From: Alcaligenes aquatilis
Lineage (GTDB): Bacteria > Pseudomonadota > Gammaproteobacteria > Burkholderiales > Burkholderiaceae_B
Direction: 5' to 3'
NCBI RefSeq assembly: GCF_003076515.1
Contig: NZ_CP022390.1
Span: forward strand, 310,001-374,000
DNA length: 64,000 nucleotides
Shown: one piece after another, positions 8,550 to 17,689 of the stretch
How the letters are laid out: each line of letters opens with the position of its first letter
Position numbering within the stretch: the first letter of the stretch is position 1
Position numbers and translations under genes: made by a program
Notes under the pieces: model-generated
What the model was told of the DNA's origin: nothing
What the model saw: the letters and a program-made list of their open reading frames with translations, nothing else
Database searches by the model: none

Positions 8550-9754
8550 CATCATGGGCTCAACAACTGCCGCAAGCCGAGCAAGCCCAGGCCATTTTGC
8601 GCTCCTGTGTGCATTGCGGGTTCTGTAATGCCACCTGCCCGACTTATCTGGATCAAGGCAATGAGTTGGACGGTCCCCGTGGCCGTATTTACCTGATCAA
8701 GATGTTCCTGGAAGGCAAGGCGACCTCGGAGCTGACTCAGCACCACCTGGATCGCTGCCTGAGTTGCCGTAACTGTGAAACCACCTGTCCTTCGGGGGTG
8801 AAGTATCACAACTTGCTCGATATTGGCCGGGCTGCGTTGGAGCCCAAAGTCAAGCGTCCTTTGAAGGATCGCGCCATGCGAGTCGCCTTGACGCAGATTC
8901 TGCCAGAACCTGGTCGCGTCGGTGCCTTGTTGGGGGTCGCGCGAACCATGCGTCCCTTGCTGCCATCTTCTTTACAGGAAAAAATCCCGCCCAAGCAAAA
9001 TGCGGATTTAACGCGCCCTGCACAGCGACATAGCAAACGCGTCCTGATGCTGGAAGGCTGTGTGCAACCTGCCATGGCACCGTCTATTAACGCCGCGACG
9101 GCCAGAGTGCTGGACCGCTTGGACATCAGCGTCACGCCTATCGCTCAGGCAGCTTGCTGTGGCGCATCGTCCTTTCACTTGGGCGCGCAAGAGCAGGGCT
9201 TGGAGCAGGCCCGTCGAAATATCGATGCCTGGTGGCCGCAGATCGAACAGGGGGCGGTGGCGATCGTGCAGACCGCCAGTGGCTGCGGGGCCTTTGTGAA
9301 AGAGTATGTGGATCTGTTCAGGAATGATCCTGCCTACGCCGAGCGCGCGCGCCGCGTCAGTGAGCTGGCCAAAGATCTGGTCGAAGTGCTGGAGGAGCAG
9401 CCTTTGGAGGAATGCCTGAATACACAAACCCGCCCACGTTTGGCTTTTCATTGCCCGTGTACTTTGCAGCACGCGCAGAAACTGGGGGGGCGAGTCGAGG
9501 CGGTGCTGACTCGTTTGGGTTTTGATCTGGGTGCGGTGCCTGATAGCCATTTATGCTGCGGCTCAGCCGGTACGTATTCACTGACTCAACCTGAAATTGC
9601 CGGGCGGCTGCGGGACCGCAAGATGGATGCGCTGGAGAGCAGCAAACCTGATCTGATTGTCACGGCCAATATGGCTTGCGGGAATCATTTGAATGGAGCG
9701 GGTCGCACGCCGGTCAAGCATTGGATTGAGCTGGTGGATCAATACCTGAGGTAG
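8534..9754 (+). CDS. glcF: Glycolate oxidase, iron-sulfur subunit GlcF
   Basis: 406 residues. Two 4Fe-4S ferredoxin motifs lie at the N-terminus: C25-x2-C28-x2-C31-x3-C35 followed by P, and C75-x2-C78-x2-C81-x3-C85 followed by P. Two CCG-type cysteine-rich domains follow, with the pairs AACCGASS near residue 210 and HLCCGSAG near 340. This is the electron-transfer subunit that connects GlcDE to the quinone pool. It is the last gene of glcDEF; a hairpin lies about 110 bp downstream. Confidence 0.95.
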   Translation: MQTQLTSWAQQLPQAEQAQAILRSCVHCGFCNATCPTYLDQGNELDGPRGRIYLIKMFLEGKATSELTQHHLDRCLSCRNCETTCPSGVKYHNLLDIGRAALEPKVKRPLKDRAMRVALTQILPEPGRVGALLGVARTMRPLLPSSLQEKIPPKQNADLTRPAQRHSKRVLMLEGCVQPAMAPSINAATARVLDRLDISVTPIAQAACCGASSFHLGAQEQGLEQARRNIDAWWPQIEQGAVAIVQTASGCGAFVKEYVDLFRNDPAYAERARRVSELAKDLVEVLEEQPLEECLNTQTRPRLAFHCPCTLQHAQKLGGRVEAVLTRLGFDLGAVPDSHLCCGSAGTYSLTQPEIAGRLRDRKMDALESSKPDLIVTANMACGNHLNGAGRTPVKHWIELVDQYLR

Positions 9755-9863
9755 GCGCAGGACTGTGGATTGCTTGAGCTGTCGGGTATCTTTCTGCTGC
9801 GCGTTGATGGGCTCAGAAAGGCCCGGTTCAAAGCAGTCGCACCGTCTGCGTGTGAATGTCGGG

Positions 9864-9904
9864 GCAGGCAGGGGCAAAGTAGGGGGTTTTGCCATCCTGC
9901 CTGC
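9864..9904. terminator. Hairpin between convergent glcF and pmdC
   Basis: An outer GCAGGCAGG / CCTGCCTGC pair (9864-9872 with 9896-9904) continues into an inner GGCAAA / TTTGCC pair with a 2-base bulge. It could end transcription from both sides, since it lies in the 228-bp gap between converging operons. There is no long T-run, so intrinsic termination is uncertain. Confidence 0.45.
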
Positions 9905-9982
9905 TGTGCAATAAAGCCCCTTGATGATGTGCTTGCCGCTGTTGGGCCGGCAGTCTGTGTTGCGGGAAGGGGCGGTGCGGGC

Positions 9983-10936
9983 TTAGGCGGTCAGTTGTTT
10001 TTCGAGCTGGTCCAGTGTTTCATAGCAGGCCAGCACTGAGGCCACGCTGGAGTTGGGCTCGCGATTTTCCAGAATGGCCGCGATAAACTCCCGGTCTTGC
10101 AGTTCAATACCATCCATGGAGACATCCACCTGCGAGACGTCGATCACCTCGTCCTTGCCGGTGGTCAGATCGTCGTAGCGGGCCAGATAGGTTCCCTTGT
10201 CGCAGATGTAGCGAAAGAAGGTGCCAAAAGGCCCATCATTGTTGAACGATAGCGATAGCGTGCACAGTGCCCCGCTTTCTGTCAGCAACTGGATGGACAT
10301 GTCCATGGCAATGCCAAGCTCAGGATGAATAGGGCCTTGGATGGCATTGGCCTTGATGACTTTGGAGCCAGTCTGGTATTGAAAAAGATCGACGGTGTGC
10401 GCGGCATGATGCCAGAGCAGATGGTCTGTCCAGGAACGCGGCTTGCCCAAAGCATTGGTGTTGCTGCGGCGGAAAAAATAGGTCTGTACATCCATTTGCT
10501 GAATGTTCAATTCACCCGCCTGTATCTTTTGATGAATCCACTGATGGCTGGGGTTGAAGCGGCGCGTGTGGCCAACCATGGCCACTAGGCCTTTTTCCTG
10601 TTGTACTTGCAGCACTTCCTGGGCGCCGGCCAGGGTGTCCGCCAAGGGAATTTCAACCTGTACGTGTTTGCCCGCTTTCAGGCAGGCCAGTGTTTGTTCG
10701 GCGTGCATTTGAGTCGGGGTACACAAGATGACGGCATCGACTTCCTTGCTGGCCAGCGCCTCGTTCAGATCGCCCGAGGCGTGGGGGACCCCGTACTTTT
10801 GCGCCACTTCCTGGGCCTTGGCCTGGGTGCTGGACACGATATAGGTGACCTGGGCTTCGGGGATACGGGCCAGGCCGTCCAGGTGCTTGATGCCGAAGGC
10901 GCCTGCGCCTACCAGTGCAATATTGACTTTCTTCAT
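9983..10936 (-). CDS. pmdC: 4-carboxy-2-hydroxymuconate-6-semialdehyde dehydrogenase
   Basis: 317 residues of the GFO/IDH/MocA fold, like LigC of Sphingobium and PmdC of Comamonas. The N-terminal NADP-binding motif GAGAFGIKHLDG is intact, with ILCTPTQMH near residue 72 and the family EIP in place of EKP (HVQVEIPLA near 96). It oxidises the cyclised hemiacetal of the LigAB ring-cleavage product to 2-pyrone-4,6-dicarboxylate. It is the last gene of the minus-strand unit pmdUKEFDABC, 39 bp after pmdB, with an AAGGAAA ribosome site. Assignment rests on family features and on the diagnostic gene order. Confidence 0.92.
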   Translation of the reverse strand: MKKVNIALVGAGAFGIKHLDGLARIPEAQVTYIVSSTQAKAQEVAQKYGVPHASGDLNEALASKEVDAVILCTPTQMHAEQTLACLKAGKHVQVEIPLADTLAGAQEVLQVQQEKGLVAMVGHTRRFNPSHQWIHQKIQAGELNIQQMDVQTYFFRRSNTNALGKPRSWTDHLLWHHAAHTVDLFQYQTGSKVIKANAIQGPIHPELGIAMDMSIQLLTESGALCTLSLSFNNDGPFGTFFRYICDKGTYLARYDDLTTGKDEVIDVSQVDVSMDGIELQDREFIAAILENREPNSSVASVLACYETLDQLEKQLTA

Positions 10937-10975
10937 TTCTATTTCCTTTCGTTCAGAGTGTGGGGCCAGGCCCGC

Positions 10976-11824
10976 TCACGCTGTCTCTTTGTTTTCCAGG
11001 ATCAGGTGTCCGACCGCGGTATTGGAGGCGGGCACATGGTAGAAGCGGTGGCGCACATCGACGTGTGGATTCATGGCGCCACGCGCGACCAGCCACATCA
11101 CCAGCTCAATGCCTTCCGAGCCTGCCTCACGCACATAGTCGATATGGGGCACGCGAGCCAGGGCATCGGGGTCGGCAATCAGGCGATCCAGAAATTCGTT
11201 GTCCCATTGCGCGTTGATCAGTCCGGCGCGCGGGCCTTGCAACTGGTGGCTCATGCCGCCTGTGCCCCAGATCTGGACATTCAGATCTTCGTCATACGAG
11301 GCGACTGCGCGACCGATTGCCCGGCCCAAATCCAGACAACGCTGGCCGGAGGGGGCCGGATACTGAACCACGTTGACGTGCAAGGGGATCACGGGGCAGG
11401 GCCATTGTTCGACCTGACCGAACATCAGCGACAGCGGAACGGTCAGGCCATGGTCCACTTCCATTTTGTTGCACAGTGTCAGGTCGAAATCGTCCTGAAT
11501 GACCGAGTGGGCAATGTGGGCCGCCAGTTCGGGATGCCCTTGTACCGTGGGAACCGGGCGTTTGCCCCAGCCCTCGTCACTGGGTTCAAAAGAGGCGCCT
11601 GTGCCCAGGGCAAACGTGGGGATCAGGTCCAGGCTGAAGTTGTTGGCGTGGTCGTTGTAGACCAGGATGATGACATCCGGCTTGTTTTCCTGCTCCCATT
11701 GCTTGGAGAATTCGTAGCCGTCGAACACTTTTTTCCAGTAGGGCTCGGTGTGCTTGCCCAGGTCCAGCGCGGCACCGATAGCGGGAACGTGCGAGGTATA
11801 AACAGAGTGTTTGATCTTTGCCAT
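10976..11824 (-). CDS. pmdB: Protocatechuate 4,5-dioxygenase beta subunit
   Basis: 282 residues of the LigB/extradiol class III family; this is the catalytic subunit. The non-haem Fe(II) ligands known from LigB are present with a small shift: His12 (TSHVPAIG), His59 (YNDHANNF) and Glu240 (EGIELVMW). The catalytic base is His193 (GGMSHQLQGPRAG). It opens protocatechuate between C4 and C5 to give 4-carboxy-2-hydroxymuconate-6-semialdehyde. It starts 12 bp after pmdA with a GGAACC ribosome site and functions as the alpha-beta pair. Confidence 0.96.
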   Translation of the reverse strand: MAKIKHSVYTSHVPAIGAALDLGKHTEPYWKKVFDGYEFSKQWEQENKPDVIILVYNDHANNFSLDLIPTFALGTGASFEPSDEGWGKRPVPTVQGHPELAAHIAHSVIQDDFDLTLCNKMEVDHGLTVPLSLMFGQVEQWPCPVIPLHVNVVQYPAPSGQRCLDLGRAIGRAVASYDEDLNVQIWGTGGMSHQLQGPRAGLINAQWDNEFLDRLIADPDALARVPHIDYVREAGSEGIELVMWLVARGAMNPHVDVRHRFYHVPASNTAVGHLILENKETA

Positions 11825-11836
11825 GATAGGTTCCGG

Positions 11837-12229
11837 TTATTTTTCTTGTTCGTGTAAGTAGCGGTTGCCTTCGGGGGAGCGGCCACCCTTGAGCATCATT
11901 TCCCGATAGTCCTGTTCGCTCATCCCGGTCATGCTGCCCGCCATTTGTTGGAAGGACAGGCCATCGGTAGCGCCGATCTTGGCCAGAAAGTAGATGTTGC
12001 CGCCCAGTTGCATGCAGCGATTCAGGTCACGGCTAAGTACAGCCTGTTTTTGCTCTGCACTCATGGGCCATTCATCCAGATAGGCGGACTCGTCCGCTTT
12101 AAAGCGGGCCCGGTTTTCTGCTTTCATCAGTGACATGCAAAACTGGTTCAGGTGGTAGCCCTTACGCGATTGTTCCGAGTCAAAAATAATCGTGCCCGGT
12201 ATATCCTGGTACGGTTTGTCCAGTGCCAT
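11837..12229 (-). CDS. pmdA: Protocatechuate 4,5-dioxygenase alpha subunit
   Basis: 130 residues, all-helical LigA family. Its motifs QSRKGYHLNQFCMSL near residue 20 and LGGNIYFLAKIGATDG near 75 are characteristic of the small subunit that covers the LigB active site. It has a GGAG ribosome site 6 bases before the ATG and lies directly upstream of pmdB. It has no catalytic residues of its own in the known structures. Confidence 0.95.
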   Translation of the reverse strand: MALDKPYQDIPGTIIFDSEQSRKGYHLNQFCMSLMKAENRARFKADESAYLDEWPMSAEQKQAVLSRDLNRCMQLGGNIYFLAKIGATDGLSFQQMAGSMTGMSEQDYREMMLKGGRSPEGNRYLHEQEK

Positions 12230-12245
12230 CGTTATCTCCTCAAAT

Positions 12246-13166
12246 TCATGTCAACTCTTCTGGCCAATACAGGCGCATCGGGTTGTCCACTAGTAGTAAT
12301 TGTTGCTCTGCGGGACTGGGCGCAATTTGCGCCACGTAGTCAACCAGCAAACCGTCATCGGGCATATGGTCTTTCAGGTTGGGGTGGGGCCAGTCAGTGC
12401 CGAACAAAACGCGGTCGGGGAACTGCTGCATCAATCGGCGGGCAAATGGCACGACATCCTGATACGCATGCTGCTCGCCATGTAGGGCGGCAGGCCCGCT
12501 TTTGCTCAGACGTTCGGGACACGAGAGCTTGGACCAAATGTTCGGGTGTTCGGCCATCAAGCGTACGAACAGGTCGAACTCGGCACTCTCAGCCCCTTTG
12601 CTGACATCCGGACGGCCCATGTGGTCAACGACCACTGTGGTCGGTAGACCGGTGAAAAAATCCCATAGTTCTGGCAAATCCTGTGCCTCGAAGTACACCA
12701 CCACATGCCAGCCCAAAGGCGCTATTTTATGGGCAACGCTCAGCAGTTCTTCTTTCGGCGTGAAATCGACCAGACGTTTGACAAAATTGAAACGCACACC
12801 GCGCACGCCAGCCTGGTGCATGGCGTCCAACTGCTGTTGCGTGACATCCGAGCCCAGGGTGACAACGCCACGGGCCTTGCCGTGTGAGGCCTGCAAGGCA
12901 TCGAGCAGGGCGCGGTTGTCCTTGCCGTGACAGGTGGCTTGCACAATGACGTTGCGGGCAAAGCCCAGGTGGTCGCGCAAGGCAAACAACTGCTGTTTGC
13001 TGGCATCGCAGGGAGTGTATTTGCGCTCGGGGGCGAAGGGGAATTGCTCAGCGGGACCAAACACATGGCAGTGGGCATCAACCGCGCCAGCCGGCAACTG
13101 GAGCCGGGGTTTGGAGGGGGCGGCGTACCAGTCTAGCCAGCCGGGAGTCTTCTCGAAATGGCTCAT
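12246..13166 (-). CDS. pmdD: 2-pyrone-4,6-dicarboxylate hydrolase
   Basis: 306 residues of the amidohydrolase superfamily, like LigI and PmdD. The HxH strand is VDAHCHVFGP (His32, His34) and the catalytic Asp is in LFGTDWPHPN (Asp258). It hydrolyses the pyrone lactone to 4-oxalomesaconate. The frame stays open far upstream through pmdF, but that extension is antisense-like low-quality sequence. Two adjacent ATGs lie at 13169 and 13166; the AAGGAAGG just before them favours 13166, 10 bp after the pmdF stop. Confidence 0.94.
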   Translation of the reverse strand: MSHFEKTPGWLDWYAAPSKPRLQLPAGAVDAHCHVFGPAEQFPFAPERKYTPCDASKQQLFALRDHLGFARNVIVQATCHGKDNRALLDALQASHGKARGVVTLGSDVTQQQLDAMHQAGVRGVRFNFVKRLVDFTPKEELLSVAHKIAPLGWHVVVYFEAQDLPELWDFFTGLPTTVVVDHMGRPDVSKGAESAEFDLFVRLMAEHPNIWSKLSCPERLSKSGPAALHGEQHAYQDVVPFARRLMQQFPDRVLFGTDWPHPNLKDHMPDDGLLVDYVAQIAPSPAEQQLLLVDNPMRLYWPEELT

Positions 13167-13176
13167 CATCCTTCCT

Positions 13177-13860
13177 TCAGTCGATATAGCGGAGCCCGGC
13201 CTTCTCCAGGGGCTCGCGCATTTTGTACATATCCAGGCCCAGGACACCGCTGGCCAGCTTGGCGCGTTTTTCCCCCTCGAAGCTTTCTCGTTTTTGGGCA
13301 GCGGCCAGCGTGACGGCGGCCTGGGCGGCGGGTACGCACACCACGCCATCATCATCAGCCACGATGACATCGCCGGGCGTGACCCACATGCCGGCACACA
13401 CGACTGGAATATTGACCGAACCCAAGGTGGCCTTGATGGTGCCCTTGGAGGAGATGGCTTTGCTCCAGACGGGAAAGTTCATTGCCTGCAAGGTGTTGAT
13501 ATCGCGCACTCCGGCGTCAATGATCAAGGCGCGCGCTCCACGGGCCTGGAAACTGGTGGCTAGCAGGTCGCCAAAATAGCCGTCGCTACACTCCGAGGTC
13601 ACCGCAGCGACCACGATATCGCCGGGCTGTATCTGCTCGGCGACGACGTGCATCATCCAGTTGTCGCCCGGTTGCAGCAGCACCGTGACGGCGGTCCCCG
13701 AGACTTGCTGGCCGGGGTAAATCGGGCGCATATAAGGTTTGAGCAGACCGACACGGCCCATAGCTTCGTGGACAGTGGCCGAGCCCAGGGCTGCCAGTGC
13801 ATCGGCGGCCTGGCGGTCGGCACGTTGAATGTTGCGGTACACGACACCCAGTTCGTACAT
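13177..13860 (-). CDS. pmdF: 4-hydroxy-4-methyl-2-oxoglutarate / 4-carboxy-4-hydroxy-2-oxoadipate aldolase
   Basis: 227 residues of the RraA-like class II aldolase family (LigK, ProA, PmdF). The metal and oxyanion region is recognisable: [19 protein letters not shown] followed by IIDAGVRD, with Arg119-Asp120 matching the substrate and metal contacts of ProA. It splits 4-carboxy-4-hydroxy-2-oxoadipate into pyruvate and oxaloacetate, the final step of the pathway. RraA, the RNase E inhibitor, shares the fold but lacks this context and the Arg-Asp pair. AAGGAA ribosome site. Confidence 0.93.
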   Translation of the reverse strand: MYELGVVYRNIQRADRQAADALAALGSATVHEAMGRVGLLKPYMRPIYPGQQVSGTAVTVLLQPGDNWMMHVVAEQIQPGDIVVAAVTSECSDGYFGDLLATSFQARGARALIIDAGVRDINTLQAMNFPVWSKAISSKGTIKATLGSVNIPVVCAGMWVTPGDVIVADDDGVVCVPAAQAAVTLAAAQKRESFEGEKRAKLASGVLGLDMYKMREPLEKAGLRYID

Positions 13861-13892
13861 GGTTGTTTCCTTGGTGAATGGTTGCAGGTGGC

Positions 13893-14921
13893 TTACAAGC
13901 CTTTTTTCTTCAGGGCAGCGTCCAGGCGCGGGAACACGCGGCGGGCGTTGCCTTCGTAGATCTGGTGGCGTTCTTGTTCGTTCAGCTTGAGCGTGGCTTC
14001 GATATAGCGTTTGGTGTCGTCGTAGTAGTGGCCGGTCGTGGGGTCAATGCCGCGCACCGCGCCAATCATTTCGCTGGCGAACAGGATGTTCTTGACAGGG
14101 ATAACCTCGGTCAGCAGGTCGATGCCCGGCTGGTGGTACACGCAGGTGTCAAAGAAGATGTTGTTGAGCAGGTGCTCGTCCAGCAGGGGCTTTTTCAGCT
14201 CCTGTGCCAGACCACGGAAACGGCCCCAGTGATAGGGCACAGCGCCGCCACCATGAGGGATAAGGAACTTGAGCGTGGGAAAGTCCTTGAACAGATCGCT
14301 GGTCAGGCATTGCATGAAGGCCGTGGTGTCTGCGTTCAGATAATGGGCGCCGGTGGTGTGAAAGCAGGCATTGCAACTGGTCGAGACGTGGATCATGGCA
14401 GGGATGTCGTACTCCACCATTTTTTCGTAAATGGGGTACCAGGAGCGGTCGGACAGCGGCGGGGCCGTCCAGTGACCACCGGACGGGTCAGGGTTCAGGT
14501 TGATGCCGACGTTGCCATACTCTTCTACACACTTGACCAGTTCGGGAATGCAGGTTTTGGGGTCCACGCCCGGCGATTGCGGGAGCATGGCAGCCGGGAT
14601 GAAATGGTCTGGAAACAGTTCGCTGACGCGATAGCACAGTTCGTTGCAAATGGCGGCCCAGGTGCTGGAGGTCTCGAAGTTGCCGATATGGTGGGCCATG
14701 AAACTGGCGCGGGGACTGAAGATGGTCAGGTCCGAGCCGCGTTGTTTCATCAGCTTGAGCTGGTTGTTCTCGATGGTCTCGCGGATCTCGTCATCGCTGA
14801 TCTTCAGATCACTGGCGCGGGGCGTTTGACTGGGGTCTTTCAGGCCGGCGATCTGCAAGTCGCGCCAGGCCCCCAGTGCGGCGGGGGCCGTGGTGTAGTG
14901 CCCGTGTACGTCGATGATCAT
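13893..14921 (-). CDS. pmdE: 4-oxalomesaconate hydratase
   Basis: 342 residues of the amidohydrolase_2 group, like LigJ and PmdE. The metal-binding start is IIDVHGHY (residues 2-9). A central His segment, MIHVST, and the block [17 protein letters not shown] near 225 follow. It adds water to 4-oxalomesaconate to form 4-carboxy-4-hydroxy-2-oxoadipate. A GGAG lies 8 bases before the ATG. It sits between pmdF and the transporter gene, exactly as in Comamonas. Confidence 0.92.
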   Translation of the reverse strand: MIIDVHGHYTTAPAALGAWRDLQIAGLKDPSQTPRASDLKISDDEIRETIENNQLKLMKQRGSDLTIFSPRASFMAHHIGNFETSSTWAAICNELCYRVSELFPDHFIPAAMLPQSPGVDPKTCIPELVKCVEEYGNVGINLNPDPSGGHWTAPPLSDRSWYPIYEKMVEYDIPAMIHVSTSCNACFHTTGAHYLNADTTAFMQCLTSDLFKDFPTLKFLIPHGGGAVPYHWGRFRGLAQELKKPLLDEHLLNNIFFDTCVYHQPGIDLLTEVIPVKNILFASEMIGAVRGIDPTTGHYYDDTKRYIEATLKLNEQERHQIYEGNARRVFPRLDAALKKKGL

Positions 14922-14954
14922 GGAAGGGTCTCCTGCGTCTTGATGCTTAAGGGG

Positions 14955-16325
14955 TTAATGAGAGGGGGTAACCGTGCCGCCTTGCGGCTGCGCACGGCTG
15001 TATTGCTTGATGAGGAGGGCGGCCATGGCGATGACGCCTGGGATGGCCACAACGGTAAAGATCTGGCTGAAATCCAGGTCGCGTGCCGTCAGCTCGGCCA
15101 CCAGGAAAGAACCGGCAATGCCGCCAAAACGGCCGATGCCCAGCATCCAGGCCACGCCCGTGGCGCGTCCCCGAGTGGGGTAGTAGGCCGCTGCCAGCGC
15201 AGGCATGGAGGACTGTGCGGTATTCATGAGCGTGCCGGCCAGAAAGACGACCACGACCAGGCCGCCCAGATGTCCGGCCATCTGGCCTATCCACCAGATG
15301 GATACAGCGGTCAATGCGTAGCCCAGAGCGATGATGCGGTTGGCGTTGAAGCGATCCATCAACCAGCCAGAGAGCACCGCACCTACACCACCCAAGGGGA
15401 ATAGGGCGGCGACCAGGGTGCTGGTCTGGGAGCTAAGCCCGGCCTCTTTGAACAGCACGGGCATCCAGTTCATCAAGGCGTAGAAAATGACCAGCCCCAT
15501 GAAGTAGGCCAGCCAGAGCATGAGTGATCCCAAGCGGTACTGACGCGATAACACGATAGCGATGCCACTGTTGGCGGCAGGCTGGGGGTTGGTCTCGCTC
15601 AGGGTAAAGCGTTGGACGCCGTCCACGGCCTTGCCGGCAATGGGGGCCAGTGCTCGGCGGATGCGGTCGGCGGAGTCATTTCGGGCGACCATGTGGCGCA
15701 CGGACTCGGGCAGCTTCGGGATCAGCACGATCAGTAGCAGCAGGGGGGCAATGCCACCCAGTATCAATACACTGCGCCAGCCAAACTGGGGAATCATCCA
15801 GGAGGCCAGAAAGCCGCCCAGGGCGGCACCCAGAGGAAAGCCGCAGAACATGGCATTGGTCAGGGTGGCACGGCGGGCATCGGGGCAGTATTCGCTCATC
15901 AAGGTGACGGCGTTGGGCATGGCCGCTCCCAGGCCCAAACCGGTCACAAAGCGCAGAGCGGCCAATGTCCAGATGTCTGGGGAGAAACCGGAGGCCAGGC
16001 AGGCGAGGGCAAAAACCGCTACCGAGCTGACCAGCACCGTCTTTCTGCCCAGCCGATCAGCCAGTGGCCCGGACAGCAAGGCTCCCGTTGCCAGTCCGAA
16101 CAGAGCAGCGCTGAGTACGGGGGCCAGAGCAGGCTTGCTGACACCCCATTCGGCGATTAAAGAGGGGGCGATATAGCCGATGGCAGCCGTATCAAAACCA
16201 TCGAGCAGCACAATCAAAAAGCACAAACTGAAGATGAGCCATTGAAAGCCAGAAAAGGGGGACTCGTTGAGCAAGGTTTGCACATCAAGGCTGGGTTGGT
16301 CTGTGCTGTTGGCTAGGGATGTCAT
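14955..16325 (-). CDS. pmdK: AAHS-family MFS transporter for protocatechuate or related aromatic acid
   Basis: 456 residues with twelve predicted membrane spans. The aromatic acid:H+ symporter signature LLDGFDTAAIGYIAPSLI is in the first span (near residue 40). An MFS loop motif GPLADRLGRK is near 90, and a second motif SGWLMDRF near 315. PcaK and PmdK proteins of this type import 4-hydroxybenzoate or protocatechuate. Its place between pmdU and pmdE matches the pmdUKEFDABC order. Confidence 0.9.
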   Translation of the reverse strand: MTSLANSTDQPSLDVQTLLNESPFSGFQWLIFSLCFLIVLLDGFDTAAIGYIAPSLIAEWGVSKPALAPVLSAALFGLATGALLSGPLADRLGRKTVLVSSVAVFALACLASGFSPDIWTLAALRFVTGLGLGAAMPNAVTLMSEYCPDARRATLTNAMFCGFPLGAALGGFLASWMIPQFGWRSVLILGGIAPLLLLIVLIPKLPESVRHMVARNDSADRIRRALAPIAGKAVDGVQRFTLSETNPQPAANSGIAIVLSRQYRLGSLMLWLAYFMGLVIFYALMNWMPVLFKEAGLSSQTSTLVAALFPLGGVGAVLSGWLMDRFNANRIIALGYALTAVSIWWIGQMAGHLGGLVVVVFLAGTLMNTAQSSMPALAAAYYPTRGRATGVAWMLGIGRFGGIAGSFLVAELTARDLDFSQIFTVVAIPGVIAMAALLIKQYSRAQPQGGTVTPSH

Positions 16326-16443
16326 GGTTTGTCTCGTCCAATATCATTGTTTTTCGGTGGGCACCGTATGCGCAGGCGCAGCCCACCCCCTGCCACCCCA
16401 GTGGCGCAAGCCCTGCGGTGTTCTTTTTTTGTTTGAAATGCGT

Positions 16444-17553
16444 TTAGTTCGAGTGCGGGACCAGAACGTCGCCGCGCATCAGTGCTCTTGCGGTACGCAG
16501 CAATGCTGCCTTGGTCACAATCTCGGGGTTTTCGGGGTCGCTATCGAGCGTGACGCTGAATTCGCCAGTGGGATGTTCGACCGATAGCGTGACTGGACCT
16601 TGAGCTTGCTCGAAGCGGGCGATCCCCTCGCAAACCGTGCCGGGCAGTTTGATGGCCGTACCCACTGTCACGGCAGCCAGCACGCCAATGGCCTCATGGC
16701 ATACATGGGGGATGAAACTACGGGTGGTCACAGCGCCGCCGTGTTCAGGCGGGGCGATCAGTGTCATCTTCGGGTAATTCTTGGTCGAGACATCGCCCAG
16801 TCCCATGCGTTCGGATATCTGCAGGCGCAACGCTTCTACGCGTTGCTTCAGTTCCGTATTGGCGTTGAGCTCAGCCACGCTTTCCAGACCGCTTACGCCC
16901 ACATCGGTCGCCTTGAAAATCACTAGCGGCATACCGTTGTCAATGCAGGTGACATCCAGGGTGAACGGGGGCAAGCCGTCCGCATGAACGGTGATGGTGT
17001 CTTTTGGGTTGCCCGTGGGCAGCAGGCCCGAGCAAACCGAGCCTGCCGTATCCAGAAAATTGATGGCAATCGGGGCGCTGGTGCCCGGTACACCGTTAAT
17101 CGCGGCATCGCCGTCGTAGCTGATGACGCCTTCGGGGGTTTGCACCTGAATTTCGCTGACCATGCCGGTATTGAGCGTCAGGACTTTGACCGTGGTGGTG
17201 GGGCCTTGCGCCTGGATCAGGCCTTTTTCCAAGGCAAAGGGGACGACCGCCGCCAGCATATTGCCGCAATTGGGCTTGGTGTCCACCAGATCGGAGTCGG
17301 GCTGCAGTTGGGCAAACAAAAAGCTCAAATCAGCTTGGCCGGTGCTGCAGATGTCCACGATCCCCACTTTGCTGGTCAAGGCGTGGGCGCCACCGATGCC
17401 ATCGATCTGACGACGGTCGGGTGAGCCCATCAGCCTGAGCAAGAGTCGATCTCGTTCCTGGATATCGTCGGGCAGATCTTTGGCGTAGAAGAATGGACCT
17501 TTGGATGTACCCCCCCGCATCAGGATACAAGGAATGCTATATTGGCTGGCCAT
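16444..17553 (-). CDS. pmdU: 4-oxalomesaconate tautomerase
   Basis: 369 residues from the chosen ATG, PrpF-fold isomerase family, like GalD, LigU and PmdU. The start segment SIPCILMRGGTSKGPFF is the family hallmark. A second-half match is PNCGNMLAAVVPFALEKG near residue 90, which carries the catalytic Cys region. It interconverts keto and enol 4-oxalomesaconate for the hydratase. The open frame extends to 17601, but the ATG at 17551-17553 has a GGAG 8 bases upstream and starts at the conserved N-terminus. It is the first gene of the pmd unit, divergent from pmdR. Confidence 0.9.
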   Translation of the reverse strand: MASQYSIPCILMRGGTSKGPFFYAKDLPDDIQERDRLLLRLMGSPDRRQIDGIGGAHALTSKVGIVDICSTGQADLSFLFAQLQPDSDLVDTKPNCGNMLAAVVPFALEKGLIQAQGPTTTVKVLTLNTGMVSEIQVQTPEGVISYDGDAAINGVPGTSAPIAINFLDTAGSVCSGLLPTGNPKDTITVHADGLPPFTLDVTCIDNGMPLVIFKATDVGVSGLESVAELNANTELKQRVEALRLQISERMGLGDVSTKNYPKMTLIAPPEHGGAVTTRSFIPHVCHEAIGVLAAVTVGTAIKLPGTVCEGIARFEQAQGPVTLSVEHPTGEFSVTLDSDPENPEIVTKAALLRTARALMRGDVLVPHSN

Positions 17554-17689
17554 AGGTGGTGCTCCATAGGTCACTGAAAAAACAGGCAAACTGCGAGGCA
17601 CATTGACTGTGTTCCCATTCGCTCTTGCTATGCGTACCTATTTTAGTAAGCCCGATAAAAGATAAAAGAACGAAACCCGACTAGTAGAT

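Noticed and set aside
10601..11857. 418-codon plus-strand frame antisense to pmdC and pmdB
   Set aside because: It is a shadow of two well-supported genes; its residues show no family and it has no ribosome site.
13167..13397. N-terminal extension of pmdD by 77 codons
   Set aside because: The extension overlaps the end of pmdF and has no family sequence; two ATGs with a good ribosome site exist at 13166/13169.
13878..15404. 508-codon plus-strand frame antisense to pmdE and pmdK
   Set aside because: Long only because of GC-rich codon bias on the opposite strand; catalytic motifs lie on the minus strand.
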